A DNA stretch of 64,000 nucleotides from an uncultured Clostridia bacterium. Lineage in GTDB: Bacteria; Bacillota; Clostridia; UMGS1810. The stretch spans positions 1 to 64,000 of the forward strand of contig CAKSFP010000010.1 in NCBI GenBank assembly GCA_934454585.1. The letters are read 5' to 3'. Each line of letters begins with the position of its first letter. Position 1 is the stretch's first letter. Below the pieces are notes generated by a model. It saw only the letters and a program-made list of their open reading frames with translations. It was not told where the DNA came from and searched no databases. Position numbers and translations under genes: made by a program. Positions 52,676-63,000 of the stretch are shown piece after piece.

Positions 52676-53116
52676 TTACATCACCTCAACCTTTCCGCCG
52701 GCAGCTTCGATTTTTTCTTTAGCGGAACCGGTAAACTTGGCAGCCTTAACGGTGAGTTTTTTCTCAATATTTCCGTTTCCGAGAATTTTAACACCGTCAA
52801 GAGACTTTTTGATAATGCCTGCGTCAATGAGTGCCTGTGCGTCTACAACCGCACCGTTGTCAAACTTATTGAGGTCTGACACATTGACCTGTGCATAGCT
52901 CTTTGCAAATATATTGTTGAAACCGCGTTTCGGCAGTCTTCTGTAGATAGGCATCTGACCGCCTTCAAAACCGATTCTTACACCGCCGCCGCTTCTTGCT
53001 TTCTGACCTTTGTGACCGCGGCCCGCAGTCTTGCCGTTACCTGAACCGTGTCCTCTGCCTTTTCTCTTGGCGTCTTTTGTAGCGCCCTGTGTCGGCTGAA
53101 GTTCAAATAATTTCAT
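52676..53116 (-). CDS. rplO: 50S ribosomal protein L15
   Basis: A 146-residue L15: [20 protein letters not shown] in the N-terminal basic extension and [20 protein letters not shown] in the core. It is nearly abutting secY and 18 nt after rpmD. Confidence 0.98.
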   Translation of the reverse strand: MKLFELQPTQGATKDAKRKGRGHGSGNGKTAGRGHKGQKARSGGGVRIGFEGGQMPIYRRLPKRGFNNIFAKSYAQVNVSDLNKFDNGAVVDAQALIDAGIIKKSLDGVKILGNGNIEKKLTVKAAKFTGSAKEKIEAAGGKVEVM

Positions 53117-53134
53117 TTAGAGCACCTCCTTTGA

Positions 53135-53314
53135 TTATATTTCTTCGACGCTTACCAAATGATTCACCTTTTTAGTCATACCTATGATTGCAGGTGTGGC
53201 TTCGTGAACTTTTTCGTCTCTGATTTTCTTTAGTCCGAGAGCAGCAACAGTTGCTATCTGGTCTTTTTTATAACCGATAGGGCTCTTTACTAAAGTAACT
53301 TTAATTTTAGCCAT
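53135..53314 (-). CDS. rpmD: 50S ribosomal protein L30
   Basis: A 59-residue L30, [19 protein letters not shown] with [14 protein letters not shown] following, between rpsE and rplO. Translation of 53314 down to 53135 gives an uninterrupted frame of the correct size ending VSVEEI. It is below common length cut-offs but certain from sequence and position. Confidence 0.97.
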   Translation of the reverse strand: MAKIKVTLVKSPIGYKKDQIATVAALGLKKIRDEKVHEATPAIIGMTKKVNHLVSVEEI

Positions 53315-53351
53315 TGTTTCGTCCTCCTAAATTTATAAACATTGCAGCTCA

Positions 53352-53852
53352 TTAACCGAGCAGTTCTTCAACTGTCTTGCCGCGCAGCGCTGCGATTTCT
53401 TCAGCTACTTTGAGGCTCTTGAGACCTTCGATTGTTGCGCTGACAAGGTTGTGAGGATTGTTGGAACGAAGTGACTTTGTTCTGATGTCGCGAATACCGG
53501 CAAGCTCAACCACGCTACGCGCGCATCCGCCTGCGATAACGCCGGTACCGGGGGCAGCGGGTTTAAGAAGTACTTTTCCTGCGCCGAATTCGCCGATAAC
53601 CTCGTGAGCTATGGTAGTGCCAACCATCGGAACCGTAATCATATTTTTCTTGGCATCCTCGATTGCCTTTCTGACTGCATCCGGGATTTCGGCAGCCTTG
53701 CCTGTGCCTACGCCGACATGACCGTTCTCGTCGCCGACAACCATGAGCACTGCAAATCTGAAGGTTCTGCCGCCCTTTACAACCTTGGCAACACGATTTA
53801 TGCTAACTATCTTTTCTTTTAAGTCTAATGTGTCCGGATTAAATTTTTCCAT
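53352..53852 (-). CDS. rpsE: 30S ribosomal protein S5
   Basis: A 166-residue S5 with the double-stranded-RNA-binding N-terminal part ([20 protein letters not shown]) and [20 protein letters not shown]. It contributes to decoding accuracy. It is 21 nt after rplR. Confidence 0.98.
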   Translation of the reverse strand: MEKFNPDTLDLKEKIVSINRVAKVVKGGRTFRFAVLMVVGDENGHVGVGTGKAAEIPDAVRKAIEDAKKNMITVPMVGTTIAHEVIGEFGAGKVLLKPAAPGTGVIAGGCARSVVELAGIRDIRTKSLRSNNPHNLVSATIEGLKSLKVAEEIAALRGKTVEELLG

Positions 53853-53873
53853 AAAAGCTTTTCAACCTCCTTC

Positions 53874-54242
53874 TTAGAATTCTAAGCCGCCTTCTCTGGC
53901 GCCGGCTGCGAGTTCTGCTACTCTGCCGTGATATATATATCCGCTTCTGTCAAATACAACATTCTTTATACCTTTTTCCAAAGCTCTCTTTGCAACAAGT
54001 ATTCCGACTTCCTTGGCAGCCTCTTTGTTTCCGCCGAAGCTTACCTTTTCTTTGATTTCCTTATCCAGTGTGGACGCAGAAACTAAGGTGTTGCCGGTAG
54101 TGTCGTCAATAACCTGTGCGTATACATTGCTGTTGGAGCGAAATACATTCAGTCTTGGACGGGCAGGAGTTCCGGAAATATTTTTTCTTACTCTATAATG
54201 TCTTTTAATTCTTGCAGCATTACTGTCTTTTTTCTTTATCAT
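53874..54242 (-). CDS. rplR: 50S ribosomal protein L18
   Basis: A 122-residue L18: [20 protein letters not shown] and [15 protein letters not shown] are the typical 5S rRNA-binding blocks, ending [17 protein letters not shown]. Confidence 0.98.
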   Translation of the reverse strand: MIKKKDSNAARIKRHYRVRKNISGTPARPRLNVFRSNSNVYAQVIDDTTGNTLVSASTLDKEIKEKVSFGGNKEAAKEVGILVAKRALEKGIKNVVFDRSGYIYHGRVAELAAGAREGGLEF

Positions 54243-54266
54243 TATCGTTTACTCCTTTCTGGCACC

Positions 54267-54821
54267 TTATTTCTTAGCACCGGTCTTTCCTTCTTTGCGT
54301 CTGATAACTTCATCGGCATACTTAATACCTTTGCCCTTATAAGGCTCGGGGAGTCTCTTTTCTCTGATAACAGCGGCAACCTGACCTACAACCTGCTTGT
54401 CGATACCCTTTACAATGATTGTGTTGGGGTTCGGAGCTTCGAGTGTGTAGTCCTCACCGTCTTCAACCGTTACGGGATGTGAATATCCCAGGTTGAGTGT
54501 GAGCACCTTGCCTGACTTTGCGCATCTGTAGCCGACACCGTTTATCTCAAGGGTCTTTTCAAAGCCGTCTGTAACGCCCACAACCATGTTGTGAAGCAGT
54601 GATCTTGTAAGACCGTGCAGAGCTTTGTGTTCCTTGTCCTCAGAAGGTCTCTCAACGATAACCTTGCTGCCGTCAACAGTAATCTTCATATCTTTGTGAA
54701 GTGTCTTTGTAAGTGTGCCCTTGGGGCCCTTTACCGTCACTTCGTTATTATTACCAACCTGAACAGTAACGCCGGATGGAATATCTATTGGCATTCTTCC
54801 TATTCTGGACAATTTGTTCAC
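54267..54821 (-). CDS. rplF: 50S ribosomal protein L6
   Basis: A 184-residue two-domain L6: [20 protein letters not shown] at the start and [20 protein letters not shown] near the end. It is 11 nt after rpsH. Confidence 0.98.
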   Translation of the reverse strand: MNKLSRIGRMPIDIPSGVTVQVGNNNEVTVKGPKGTLTKTLHKDMKITVDGSKVIVERPSEDKEHKALHGLTRSLLHNMVVGVTDGFEKTLEINGVGYRCAKSGKVLTLNLGYSHPVTVEDGEDYTLEAPNPNTIIVKGIDKQVVGQVAAVIREKRLPEPYKGKGIKYADEVIRRKEGKTGAKK

Positions 54822-54832
54822 CTCCTAAAATC

Positions 54833-55231
54833 TTACCAAACGAATGCTAAAACTTCACCGCCGACATTAGCCTTGCGAGCCTCTTTGTCGGTCATGATGC
54901 CTTTGGAAGTGGAAATGATTGCAATTCCAAGCCCTCTGAGCACTCTCGGCAGTTCTTCTTTGTTTGCGTATACTCTGAGTCCCGGCTTACTAACTCTTTT
55001 AAGACCGGATATAACCTTTGTCTTGTTAGCGCCGTACTTGAGTGTGATATCTATAACACCCTGCAAACCGTCTTCTTTTACATCATAAGCGCTGATGTAA
55101 CCTTCATCAAGCAGAATCTTTGCTATTGCAATCTTAGTCTTTGATGCGGGAACCGAAACGGTCTCGTGCTTTGCAGTGTTTGCATTTCTGATACGAGTGA
55201 GCATATCAGCGATTGGATCGGTAATTTGCAT
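54833..55231 (-). CDS. rpsH: 30S ribosomal protein S8
   Basis: A 132-residue S8: [20 protein letters not shown] at the start and [20 protein letters not shown] at the C-terminal rRNA-binding site. Confidence 0.98.
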   Translation of the reverse strand: MQITDPIADMLTRIRNANTAKHETVSVPASKTKIAIAKILLDEGYISAYDVKEDGLQGVIDITLKYGANKTKVISGLKRVSKPGLRVYANKEELPRVLRGLGIAIISTSKGIMTDKEARKANVGGEVLAFVW

Positions 55232-55264
55232 TGTGTGCTACCTCCTTTTTCTAATATATAAAAC

Positions 55265-55450
55265 TTACCAACTTGCTTTCTTAACGCCCGGAATCTGACC
55301 TTTGTAAGCCAGCTCTCTGAAGCAGATACGGCAGATGCCGAACTTTCTCAGATATGCATGAGGTCTTCCGCAGATTTTGCATCTGGTATATTCACGGGTC
55401 TTATATTTCTGTGGTTTTTGCTGTTTCAAAATCATTGATTTTTTTGCCAT
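55265..55450 (-). CDS. rpsN: 30S ribosomal protein S14, zinc-binding type Z
   Basis: A 61-residue S14 with the zinc site CKIC (about 24-27) and CRIC (about 40-43), then [18 protein letters not shown]. The start [11 protein letters not shown] at 55450 follows GAGGG; a longer upstream frame is not conserved. The short zinc form is characteristic of Bacillota and some other phyla. Confidence 0.97.
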   Translation of the reverse strand: MAKKSMILKQQKPQKYKTREYTRCKICGRPHAYLRKFGICRICFRELAYKGQIPGVKKASW

Positions 55451-55466
55451 TGTGAATACCCTCCTC

Positions 55467-56009
55467 TCACGCCTTAGTAAATGGAGCACCGAACAGTGTA
55501 AGAAGCTCTCTTGCTTCCTCATCTGTCTTTGCAGTTGTTGTAAAGATGATGTCCATTCCTCTGATTTTGTCTATCTTATCATAGTCGATTTCCGGGAATA
55601 TGAGCTGTTCTTTAATTCCGAGCGCATAGTTACCTCTGCCGTCAAAAGAGTTCGGGTTGATACCGCGGAAGTCTCTTACACGGGGAAGGGCTATGCTGAA
55701 CAGTCTGTCCATGAATTCGTACATCTTGTCACTTCTGAGCGTAACCTTGCAGCCGATGTTCATACCTTCTCTGATTTTGAAGTTTGCAACGGACTTTTTA
55801 GCCTTGGTTACAACAGGTTTCTGACCTGTGATAGCCGCAAGATCTGTCATTGCAGCCTCAAGTGCTTTGGCGTTGTCTTTTGCCTCGCCCACACCGATAT
55901 TTATAACGATTTTGTCAAGCTTTGGAATTTCCATCGGGCTCTTGTATCCGAACTTTTCCATAAGAGCCGCCCTGACTTCGTTTTCATATTTTGCTCTCAT
56001 TCTGATCAT
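55467..56009 (-). CDS. rplE: 50S ribosomal protein L5
   Basis: A 180-residue L5 that binds 5S r[23 protein letters not shown], then [16 protein letters not shown] and [18 protein letters not shown] ribosome-binding site GGAGG lies 10 nt before the ATG. Confidence 0.98.
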   Translation of the reverse strand: MIRMRAKYENEVRAALMEKFGYKSPMEIPKLDKIVINIGVGEAKDNAKALEAAMTDLAAITGQKPVVTKAKKSVANFKIREGMNIGCKVTLRSDKMYEFMDRLFSIALPRVRDFRGINPNSFDGRGNYALGIKEQLIFPEIDYDKIDKIRGMDIIFTTTAKTDEEARELLTLFGAPFTKA

Positions 56010-56032
56010 GTGCGATAATCCTCCTTCCTATA

Positions 56033-56359
56033 TCAGTCATCAAATACTTCTAAACAGTTTTTGCAATATCTTGCCTTGTTGCCGTCGGCAAGAATCTTGT
56101 AACCGATACGGGTCGGCTTGCCGCACTTATTGCATATATGCATAACCTTGCTTGCATATATGGGGGCTTCCTGGTGGATGATACCGCCCACATCGCCGGC
56201 TTTTCTCGGCTTGGTGTGCTTGGTAACCATGTTGACGCCCTCAACGATAACTGTTCTCTTGTTTATACCTACGGACAAAACATTACCCTTTTTGCCCTTA
56301 TCTTTACCGGAGATAACTACTACATTATCACCTTTTTTTATATGAACTCTGTTTTTCAT
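56033..56359 (-). CDS. rplX: 50S ribosomal protein L24
   Basis: A 108-residue L24 with a KOW motif (VVVISGKDKGKKGNVLSV). The C terminus has two CxxC pairs (CNKC and CKNC), forming a probable zinc knuckle seen in clostridial L24. Confidence 0.98.
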   Translation of the reverse strand: MKNRVHIKKGDNVVVISGKDKGKKGNVLSVGINKRTVIVEGVNMVTKHTKPRKAGDVGGIIHQEAPIYASKVMHICNKCGKPTRIGYKILADGNKARYCKNCLEVFDD

Positions 56360-56380
56360 TTCTTTAAGCCACCTCCTTGT

Positions 56381-56749
56381 TTACAGAACTTCCGGTGCCA
56401 ATGATAAAATCTTCATATACTCGTTGTCTCTAAGCTCACGGGCAATAGGTCCGAATATACGGGTACCTCTGGGGGTTTTATCATCTTTTATAATAACTGC
56501 TGCGTTCTCGTCGAACTTGATGTAAGTGCCGTCATTGCGTCTAACGCCGTTTACGCTTCTTACCACAACAGCTTTAACAACATCACCTTTTTTAACAACA
56601 CCACCGGGTGTTGCTTTTTTAACGGAAGCAACTACAACATCGCCGATGTTTGCATATTTTCTTTTGCTGCCGCCCATTACTCTGATACACATAAGCTCTT
56701 TGGCGCCTGTGTTGTCAGCAACCTTTAATAAAGTCTGCGGTTGAATCAT
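56381..56749 (-). CDS. rplN: 50S ribosomal protein L14
   Basis: A 122-residue L14: [20 protein letters not shown] at the start and [20 protein letters not shown] in the middle. It is 21 nt after rpsQ. Confidence 0.98.
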   Translation of the reverse strand: MIQPQTLLKVADNTGAKELMCIRVMGGSKRKYANIGDVVVASVKKATPGGVVKKGDVVKAVVVRSVNGVRRNDGTYIKFDENAAVIIKDDKTPRGTRIFGPIARELRDNEYMKILSLAPEVL

Positions 56750-56770
56750 ATGACTCTCTCCTTCCTATGA

Positions 56771-57025
56771 TTATTGAGCTTTTTCAACTACTTCAACAAG
56801 TCTCCATCTCTTGTCCTTAGAGATAGGTCTTGTCTCCATAACCTTTACTCTGTCACCGATATGAGCTACCTGATTTTCATCATGAGCCTTCAGTTTGTAT
56901 GTCTTTTTAACGATCTTGCTGTACAGCTTGTGCTTAACGCTGTATTCTATAGCAACGACGATTGTCTTGTCCATCTTGTCGCTGACAACCTTGCCGATTC
57001 TGGTTTTCCTGTAATTACGCTCCAC
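56771..57025 (-). CDS. rpsQ: 30S ribosomal protein S17
   Basis: An 84-residue S17: [20 protein letters not shown] at the start and [20 protein letters not shown] at the end. Confidence 0.98.
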   Translation of the reverse strand: MERNYRKTRIGKVVSDKMDKTIVVAIEYSVKHKLYSKIVKKTYKLKAHDENQVAHIGDRVKVMETRPISKDKRWRLVEVVEKAQ

Positions 57026-57045
57026 TTAGAATTCCTCCTCTCTTA

Positions 57046-57246
57046 TTAAACGGTCTGTTTTAATTCTCTTTCACGAAGGATTGTCTTTATCTTAGCGATG
57101 GTTCGCTTAACATCAGTAATTACTCTCGGATTGTCGAGCTGATTTGTGGCATGCTGAAATCTCAGGTTAAACAATTCAGCCTTCAATTCATCTAACTTCT
57201 GATTCAATTCCATGTCAGTAAGATCTCTTATTTCATTAATTTTCAC
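57046..57246 (-). CDS. rpmC: 50S ribosomal protein L29 (GTG start)
   Basis: A 66-residue L29: [20 protein letters not shown] follows the start. The best start is GTG at 57246, which gives the normal family length. It overlaps the rplP stop by 11 nt. No ATG is in frame nearby, so translation is probably coupled to rplP. Confidence 0.93.
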   Translation of the reverse strand: MKINEIRDLTDMELNQKLDELKAELFNLRFQHATNQLDNPRVITDVKRTIAKIKTILRERELKQTV

Positions 57247-57676
57247 TCGAATCACCGTCCATTTCCTGATCTTGCTTTGATACAATTTTGCATCTTATCG
57301 GGAGTTTGTGGATTGCAAGACGGAGTGCCTCTTTGGCAACAGCCTCGCTTACGCCGCCGATTTCGAACATGATTCTGCCCGGCTTAACAACGGCAACCCA
57401 ATACTCCGGTGAACCTTTACCGGAACCCATTCGGGTTTCAGCCGGCTTTTCGGTTACGGGCTTGTCGGGGAATATCTTTATCCAAACCTGACCGCCTCTC
57501 TTTGTGTAACGAGTCATGGCAATACGGGCTGCTTCAATCTGATTGCTGGTGATCCAAGCCGGCTCAAGAGCCTGAATGCCGTACTCACCGTAAGCAATCT
57601 TGTTACCACGCGATGCCTGACCTTTCATGCGGCCTCTCATTACTCTTCTGTATTTAACTCTCTTAGGTAACAACAT
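57236..57676 (-). CDS. rplP: 50S ribosomal protein L16
   Basis: A 146-residue L16: [20 protein letters not shown] at the start and [20 protein letters not shown] in the centre. It is 2 nt after rpsC and overlaps rpmC. Confidence 0.98.
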   Translation of the reverse strand: MLLPKRVKYRRVMRGRMKGQASRGNKIAYGEYGIQALEPAWITSNQIEAARIAMTRYTKRGGQVWIKIFPDKPVTEKPAETRMGSGKGSPEYWVAVVKPGRIMFEIGGVSEAVAKEALRLAIHKLPIRCKIVSKQDQEMDGDSSEN

Positions 57677-57678
57677 GA

Positions 57679-58359
57679 TTATCTGCCTCCTTTACTCTTT
57701 CTACCCTCGTTCTGCTTAGGAGCTGCAGCGGTTTTCAGCACTTCACCTTTGTAGATCCATACCTTAACGCCTATTTTACCGTAAGTGGTGTCTGCCTCTG
57801 CAAAACCGTAATCGATATCTGCACGAAGTGTCTGAAGCGGAATAGTACCTTCATGATACTGCTCACATCTTGCAATTTCGGCACCGCCGAGTCTGCCGGA
57901 GCAAGCCGTCTTGATACCCTTTGCACCCATCTTCATGGCTCTCTGCATAACCTGCTTCATGGCTCTTCTAAAGGAGATTCTTCTCTCAAGCTGCGATGCA
58001 ATGTTCTCTGCAACGAGCTGTGCGTCAACTTCTGCATTCCTAACTTCTACAATGTCGATGATGACATTTTTGTTTATAAGTTTTTCTACGCTTGCTTTGA
58101 TCTTATCCTTTTCTGCGCCGTTCTTACCGATAAGGATACCCGGCTTTGCAGTGTGGATGTGGATTCTTACCTTATTATCGTTTCTTTCTATTTCAATCTT
58201 GGAAATACCTGCTGAGAAAAGAGACTTTTTAAGGAATTTTCTGATTTTATAATCTTCAACGAGCAAATCGCCGAAGTCTTTTTTATCGGCATACCATTTG
58301 GAATCCCAATCTTTGATAACACCGACTCTTACTCCGTGTGGATGTACTTTCTGACCCAA
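57679..58359 (-). CDS. rpsC: 30S ribosomal protein S3
   Basis: A 226-residue S3: [20 protein letters not shown] at the start, a KH domain with [20 protein letters not shown], and the C-terminal block around [19 protein letters not shown]. Confidence 0.98.
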   Translation of the reverse strand: MGQKVHPHGVRVGVIKDWDSKWYADKKDFGDLLVEDYKIRKFLKKSLFSAGISKIEIERNDNKVRIHIHTAKPGILIGKNGAEKDKIKASVEKLINKNVIIDIVEVRNAEVDAQLVAENIASQLERRISFRRAMKQVMQRAMKMGAKGIKTACSGRLGGAEIARCEQYHEGTIPLQTLRADIDYGFAEADTTYGKIGVKVWIYKGEVLKTAAAPKQNEGRKSKGGR

Positions 58360-58376
58360 GGTTCTTTCCTCCTATC

Positions 58377-58727
58377 TTATTCTTTTTCTTTCAATACAAC
58401 AGTGATATGGCTTGTTCTTTTTCTTATTCTGAACGCCCTACCCTGTGCTCTGGGCATAATTCTTTTGAGTGTCGGGCCCTGGTTTGCATAGATTTCGGCA
58501 ACATAAAGCTTATCAACATCCATGTTGTGATTGTTCTGCGCATTTGCGATTGCCGAATTCAACAGCTTTTCTACGATTTCTGCTCCTGCTTTGGGAGTGA
58601 ACTTGAGAATAGCCAGAGCTTCGCCGACCGATTTATTTCTTATAAGGTCTATAACGATCTTAACTTTCCTTGAAGAAATACGAGCATAACTCAATTTAGC
58701 TCTTGCTTCATTTACGACTGCTTCCAT
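58377..58727 (-). CDS. rplV: 50S ribosomal protein L22
   Basis: A 116-residue L22: [20 protein letters not shown] and the beta-hairpin [20 protein letters not shown] that lines the exit tunnel, a known site of macrolide-resistance changes in other species; nothing unusual is seen here. Confidence 0.98.
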   Translation of the reverse strand: MEAVVNEARAKLSYARISSRKVKIVIDLIRNKSVGEALAILKFTPKAGAEIVEKLLNSAIANAQNNHNMDVDKLYVAEIYANQGPTLKRIMPRAQGRAFRIRKRTSHITVVLKEKE

Positions 58728-58761
58728 TCGTAAAATCCTCCTCTCTTAAATAGGATATTTA

Positions 58762-59040
58762 TTATTTTGCGTTTGTTGTCTTGCCGCCGGCATGACCCTT
58801 GAATGTTCTTGTGGGTGCAAATTCGCCGAGCTTGTGTCCAACCATGTCCTCGCTCACATAAACCGGAACATGCTTTCTGCCGTCATGAACAGCGATTGTG
58901 TGGCCGACCATGTCGGGGTATATAGTAGACGGTCTTGACCAGGTCTTGATAACTCTCTTTTCACCGGCCTCGTTCATCTCAACAATTCTTTTCATAAGTC
59001 TTTCTTCAACGAAAGGTCCTTTTTTAAGTGATCTACCCAT
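58762..59040 (-). CDS. rpsS: 30S ribosomal protein S19
   Basis: A 92-residue S19: [19 protein letters not shown] at the start and [19 protein letters not shown] at the end. It is 50 nt after rplB. Confidence 0.98.
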   Translation of the reverse strand: MGRSLKKGPFVEERLMKRIVEMNEAGEKRVIKTWSRPSTIYPDMVGHTIAVHDGRKHVPVYVSEDMVGHKLGEFAPTRTFKGHAGGKTTNAK

Positions 59041-59090
59041 TAATACTTTACCTCCTTCCGGAAATATGTCAGGCTGAGATTAGCCTGAAA

Positions 59091-59924
59091 CTATCTGCCG
59101 TTTCTCTTTTTAACAATATATTTGTTGCTGTGCTTGTTCTTCTTGCGGGTCTTGTAACCGAGTGTAGGTTTACCCCAAGGAGTAACAGGTCCCGGCATAC
59201 CGACAGGCGACTTTCCTTCTCCACCGCCGTGAGGGTGATCGCAGGGGTTCATAACAACACCGCGGACGGTAGGTCTCCATCCCATGTGTCTCTTACGGCC
59301 TGCTTTACCGATTGACATATTCTCATGATCGAGATTGCCCACCTGACCGATTGTGGCTTTGCATTCAAGGCTTACCATTCTGACTTCGCCCGAGGGAAGT
59401 CTAACCTGTGCATAGCCGTTCTCCTTTGCCATAAGCTGAGCGCTGTTTCCTGCAGCTCTTACAAGCTGTGCGCCTCTGCCCGGGAAAAGCTCTATGTTGT
59501 GGATAAGTGTACCTACGGGGATGCTCTTTATCTTGAGCGCATTGCCCGGCTTTATGTCCGCGCCGTCGCCCGAGCAGATTACATCGCCGACTTTGAGGCC
59601 GTGGGGAGCGATGATATAGCTCTTTACGCCGTCCTCGTACTGAATAAGTGCGATATATGCGCTTCTGTTAGGATCGTACTCGATTGACTGAACAGTAGCG
59701 TTTACACCGTCTTTAAGTCTCTTAAAATCAACTACTCTGTATTTAGTTCTGTTTCCGCCGCCTCTGTGACGAACGGTAATTCTACCGTATGAGTTTCTTC
59801 CGGAATGCTTCTTGAGCGGTTCCAGCAAGGACTTCTCCGGTGCAACCTTTGAAAGTTCTTCAAATGTAGAAACAGTCATAAATCTGCGAGCAGGTGATGT
59901 AGGATTAAATTTTCTCATTGCCAT
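59091..59924 (-). CDS. rplB: 50S ribosomal protein L2
   Basis: A 277-residue L2 near the peptidyl-transferase centre: [20 protein letters not shown] in the N-terminal half and [20 protein letters not shown] with the conserved His in the C-terminal half. Confidence 0.98.
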   Translation of the reverse strand: MAMRKFNPTSPARRFMTVSTFEELSKVAPEKSLLEPLKKHSGRNSYGRITVRHRGGGNRTKYRVVDFKRLKDGVNATVQSIEYDPNRSAYIALIQYEDGVKSYIIAPHGLKVGDVICSGDGADIKPGNALKIKSIPVGTLIHNIELFPGRGAQLVRAAGNSAQLMAKENGYAQVRLPSGEVRMVSLECKATIGQVGNLDHENMSIGKAGRKRHMGWRPTVRGVVMNPCDHPHGGGEGKSPVGMPGPVTPWGKPTLGYKTRKKNKHSNKYIVKKRNGR

Positions 59925-59945
59925 GTCCTTTTTCCTCCTTTTCGA

Positions 59946-60236
59946 TTAAGCCATTCCGTCAAAGAATTCTATGGTCTTGCTGTCCTGTGTGAGCTTAACT
60001 ACGGCTTTCTTGTAGTCAGGTCTCTTGCCGGATGTAGCACCCATTCTCTTGATTTTTCCCTGTACTCTGAGTGTAGTAACCTTTTCAACCTTAACGCCGA
60101 AGATTTCTTCTACAGCTTTAGCTATCTCTATCTTGTTGGCATTGATGTTTACTTTGAATGTGTACTTTCTGTCTGCCAACTGATCCATGCTTTTTTCAGA
60201 GATTACGGGTTTAATAATGATATCGTGCTTATTCAT
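59946..60236 (-). CDS. rplW: 50S ribosomal protein L23
   Basis: A 96-residue L23: [20 protein letters not shown] and the [15 protein letters not shown] segment at the tunnel exit. The start at 60236 has GGAGG upstream; it overlaps the end of rplD by 8 nt. Confidence 0.97.
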   Translation of the reverse strand: MNKHDIIIKPVISEKSMDQLADRKYTFKVNINANKIEIAKAVEEIFGVKVEKVTTLRVQGKIKRMGATSGKRPDYKKAVVKLTQDSKTIEFFDGMA

Positions 60237-60858
60237 TACCGTACACCTCCTCAATCTTTGATACAGCGTCCTTTGTAATAACCATTACATCATATTTCAG
60301 TATGTCATATACATTGAGGCTGCCCATAAATGTTGTTGCAACACCTGCAATGTTTCTTGCGGATTTAACCACAATGTCGTTCTTCTCGTTGGTAACGATG
60401 AGTGCCTTGGACTCTACCTTGAGAGCGTCGAGCATCCCCACAACCTGCTTTGTCTTGATTTCGTCAAAAGCAATGTTGTCTACAACGATCATCTCGCCGT
60501 CAGCCACTTTCGCACTGAGTGCGGACTTAAGAGCAACTGTCTTAAGCTTCTTGTTTACGGAGTATCTGTAATCTCTGGGCTTCGGTCCGAGAGCGATACC
60601 GCCTTTTATCCACTGTGTGGCACGGATGCTGCCCTGTCTTGCACGGCCTGTACCCTTCTGACGCCACGGCTTGATTCCGCCTCCGCGAACTTCCGAACGA
60701 GTCTTGGTGCTCTGAGTACCCTGTCTCTGGTTTGCAAGGTAGTTTACAACAACCTGGTGCAAAGCAGATTTGTTTACCTTCTGGCCGAACACCGCATCGG
60801 AAAGTTCTATATCTCCGATGTTATTTCCTTTTATATCATATAAAGCTACTTTAGGCAT
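60229..60858 (-). CDS. rplD: 50S ribosomal protein L4
   Basis: A 209-residue L4: [20 protein letters not shown] and [20 protein letters not shown] form the tunnel loop. In enteric bacteria L4 also represses its own S10 operon through the leader; this is not established for Clostridia. Confidence 0.98.
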   Translation of the reverse strand: MPKVALYDIKGNNIGDIELSDAVFGQKVNKSALHQVVVNYLANQRQGTQSTKTRSEVRGGGIKPWRQKGTGRARQGSIRATQWIKGGIALGPKPRDYRYSVNKKLKTVALKSALSAKVADGEMIVVDNIAFDEIKTKQVVGMLDALKVESKALIVTNEKNDIVVKSARNIAGVATTFMGSLNVYDILKYDVMVITKDAVSKIEEVYGNE

Positions 60859-60881
60859 CTATATTTCCTCCTTTCCTTAAA

Positions 60882-61511
60882 TTACGCTTTAACTGTATTC
60901 CTGATTGTCAAGATACCGCCCTTAGGACCCGGAACCGCGCCCTTTATAAGGATGAGGTTTTTCTCAACATCAACTTTTACAATATCAAGGTTCTGAACCG
61001 TAACCTGTTCAACACCCATATGACCCGGGAGTCTCTTATTCTTCATAACTCTCGAAGGAGTTGAGCAAGCACCCAGAGAACCGACGCCTCTGTGATAACC
61101 CGAACCGTGAGACATAGGACCTCTGTGAGTTCCCCATCTCTTGACGGTACCTGCGTATCCGTGACCTTTGCTTATGCCGGTAACATCTACTTTGTCACCC
61201 TCTGCAAAGACATCGGCTTTGATAACCGCGCCCACATCGTAAGCGGAATCATCATCGAGCCTGAACTCGCGCAGATATTTTTTGCTGTCGACACCTGCTT
61301 TTGCAAAGTGTCCCTTCATCGGCTTGTTAACGAGCTTTTCTTTAGCATCGACAAAGCCTACCTGAATGGCATTGTATCCGTCATTTTCAACCGTTTTCTT
61401 CTGAACAACGGTGATCGGACCGGCTTCAAGAACAGTAACGGGTATTACAACACCGTCTTCTGTAAAAAGCTGTGTCATTCCGATTTTCTTTCCTAAAATT
61501 GCTTTTTGCAT
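60882..61511 (-). CDS. rplC: 50S ribosomal protein L3
   Basis: A 209-residue L3: [20 protein letters not shown] at the start and [20 protein letters not shown] in the extension that reaches the peptidyl-transferase centre. It is preceded by a 109-nt gap from rpsJ containing a GCCGCA/TGCGGC hairpin. Confidence 0.98.
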   Translation of the reverse strand: MQKAILGKKIGMTQLFTEDGVVIPVTVLEAGPITVVQKKTVENDGYNAIQVGFVDAKEKLVNKPMKGHFAKAGVDSKKYLREFRLDDDSAYDVGAVIKADVFAEGDKVDVTGISKGHGYAGTVKRWGTHRGPMSHGSGYHRGVGSLGACSTPSRVMKNKRLPGHMGVEQVTVQNLDIVKVDVEKNLILIKGAVPGPKGGILTIRNTVKA

Positions 61512-61620
61512 TTCTTTTTCCTCCTATTTAGGTTATTGGTTGAAGCTGAATAAGGGTGCTCCAACATGACCCGCCGCATCATTTAAGTGCGGCAATGCAC
61601 GCCGCAAAACCGGCTGTGCC

Positions 61621-61935
61621 TCACACCTGCTTAATCTCGATGTCAACGCCTGTCGGCAATGAAAGCTTGAGCAGTGTGTCGATTGTCTTGGGTGTAGGCT
61701 CCAATATGTCGATAAGTCTCTTGTGCGTTCTCATTTCGAACTGTTCACGAGAATCCTTATACTTGTGTACCGCTCTGAGGATTGTAACAACCTCTTTCTT
61801 TGTGGGGAGCGGAATAGGACCTGCCACCTTCGCACCTGTTCTCTCCGCAGTCTCAACAATTTTCTTTGCAGACTGGTCGATCAACTGGTGGTCATAAGCT
61901 TTGAGCTTAATTCTGATTTTCTGACTGTTAGCCAT
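61621..61935 (-). CDS. rpsJ: 30S ribosomal protein S10
   Basis: A 104-residue S10/NusE, first gene of the operon: [20 protein letters not shown] and [20 protein letters not shown]. The start at 61935 has AGGAGGG 8 nt upstream; the longer frame is in the leader. No rpsL, rpsG, fusA or tuf genes precede it in this window, so the str operon is elsewhere. Confidence 0.98.
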   Translation of the reverse strand: MANSQKIRIKLKAYDHQLIDQSAKKIVETAERTGAKVAGPIPLPTKKEVVTILRAVHKYKDSREQFEMRTHKRLIDILEPTPKTIDTLLKLSLPTGVDIEIKQV

Positions 61936-61983
61936 TAATAGTACCCTCCTAACATTGCGTATTTTTGGTGCCATCCGGCAGTC

Positions 61984-62015
61984 ATAAAAAACTCACACCA
62001 ACCCGTGTGTGTCGT
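61984..62015 (-). promoter_or_regulatory. Attenuator-like hairpin in the S10 leader
   Basis: In the leader upstream of rpsJ, ACACACAC and GTGTGAGT (minus strand) form an 8-position stem with one A-A mismatch and a GGGTTG loop. Seven T residues follow. It could end transcription early and so control the operon. The ligand or factor is not known. Confidence 0.4.
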
Positions 62016-62201
62016 ACCCTGCGCATTATAAAACCCGGTGCAAAACTGCATACCGGGGACATAATACACCTGTTGAATGTACTGTGACTCTGCCGCCCGA
62101 GTTCATGATTCGGACATTCTCCGCAGAAATTGACAAAACCGCGTCTCCGCTGTGTTTGCCGGTAACCTCCTGCATCATCGTATGTCATGCCACGCTTTGT
62201 T

Positions 62202-62230
62202 AGTATACCGCATTTTGAGCGGTTTTGCAA
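62202..62230 (-). promoter_or_regulatory. Promoter of the ribosomal operon
   Basis: On the minus strand TTGCAA (62225-62230), exactly 17 nt, TATACT (62202-62207). The leader to rpsJ is about 260 nt. No other strong promoter was seen before rpsJ. Confidence 0.7.
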
Positions 62231-62352
62231 GCTTTTTTTTGAATTATGGGCGCATTTTTGAAATTTCGTGAAAAATATACATAAAGTTTATGGAATATTT
62301 GTTGTTTTAGTGCAATTTTTAATGGAGTTGTGCGAAATTGTTTATTTGTTCG

Positions 62353-62449
62353 GGCGACCACATAGGGCCGCCCCTACAGGTACATTAACAAAATATCGTC
62401 ATATGTTCAGATTGGTTCATTAACTGCGGGTCGATGAGGTCATCGACCC
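62353..62449. repeat. Dispersed repeat fragments including a perfect 10-bp hairpin
   Basis: CGGGCGACCACATAGGGC, running on into CGCCCCTAC at 62353 onward, is a shortened relative of the inverted-repeat arms at 1-576. It is followed at 62428-62449 by a perfect palindrome GGGTCGATGA-GG-TCATCGACCC. No coding region is present. Together they fill the gap upstream of the ribosomal promoter. Confidence 0.6.
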
Positions 62450-62501
62450 CTACCGCCTTGAAACAGAATCAACAAAAGGAAAGAATCTGTCTCATAGGCG
62501 A

Positions 62502-62700
62502 GGGTAGGTATATTTTATTTTGTGTAAGCGAATTCTGCGTGATGTGCGTAGAAAACCATTCGTCAAAGGATGTGTATGTGTTTTTTATTCTTAGGCGAGA
62601 AGTTCAGCGCTACTGCACTGCTGTCCGAGGAGACAAGAATAAAAAACACATACACAGACGGCACAAAATCCTATGCGTACAGAACAAAATACACCTGCCC
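62502..62700. repeat. Long inverted repeat, possible structured RNA
   Basis: An inner perfect 22-bp inverted repeat (62571-62592 and 62635-62656) surrounds a 42-nt core. A second, imperfect 22-bp pair (62502-62523 and 62679-62700) lies outside it; its four differences are all transitions, so many can still pair as G-U. The whole can fold into one long hairpin. No protein is encoded. It may be a non-coding RNA, a repeat element or a regulatory region of the small gene at 62785. Confidence 0.55.
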
Positions 62701-62784
62701 GAGACGGTGCACCATTTTTTGGTTATATTAATGATTATACACTGGATTTATAATTATGTCAATAATATAATCGGAGTTGATTAC

Positions 62785-62973
62785 ATGTTTGAAGTAGAGA
62801 ACAAATTCAAAAACGCAAATGTCGCCCGCACGATACGGTTTACAGAGCCATTGTTCGAGCAACTCAACGAAATTGCGGCGGCAAATGATGTGTCGTTTAA
62901 CCTGCTTGTTCTGCAATGCTGTCAATATGCAACGGATAATATGAAAGGCAACGGCAAAACCGCTGCGGAATGA
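62785..62973 (+). CDS. Small ribbon-helix-helix (Arc-like) protein
   Basis: A 62-residue protein with one beta-strand and two helices in the pattern of Arc/CopG DNA-binding proteins: ARTIRFTEPLFEQLNEIAAA, then NDVSFNLLVLQCCQYATDN. GGAG lies 8 nt before the ATG at 62785; longer upstream readings lack this. Proteins of this kind are common and unstudied in Clostridia. It is convergent with eno. The target is unknown; it could bind DNA near the long inverted repeat upstream. Confidence 0.75.
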   Translation: MFEVENKFKNANVARTIRFTEPLFEQLNEIAAANDVSFNLLVLQCCQYATDNMKGNGKTAAE

Positions 62974-63000
62974 ATTCGTTCCATACGGTTGCGGCGAGTG

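Noticed and set aside
61512..61620. Possible small gene between rpsJ and rplC
   Set aside because: The 109-nt gap has only a short hairpin and no frame with a ribosome-binding site.
61982..62230. Minus-strand frame of 82 codons before rpsJ
   Set aside because: It begins upstream of the promoter -10 box and covers the leader; no ribosome-binding site or similarity.
62434..62784. Upstream extension of the small ribbon-helix-helix gene
   Set aside because: The extension reads through the long inverted repeat and lacks a ribosome-binding site; GGAG sits before the ATG at 62785.
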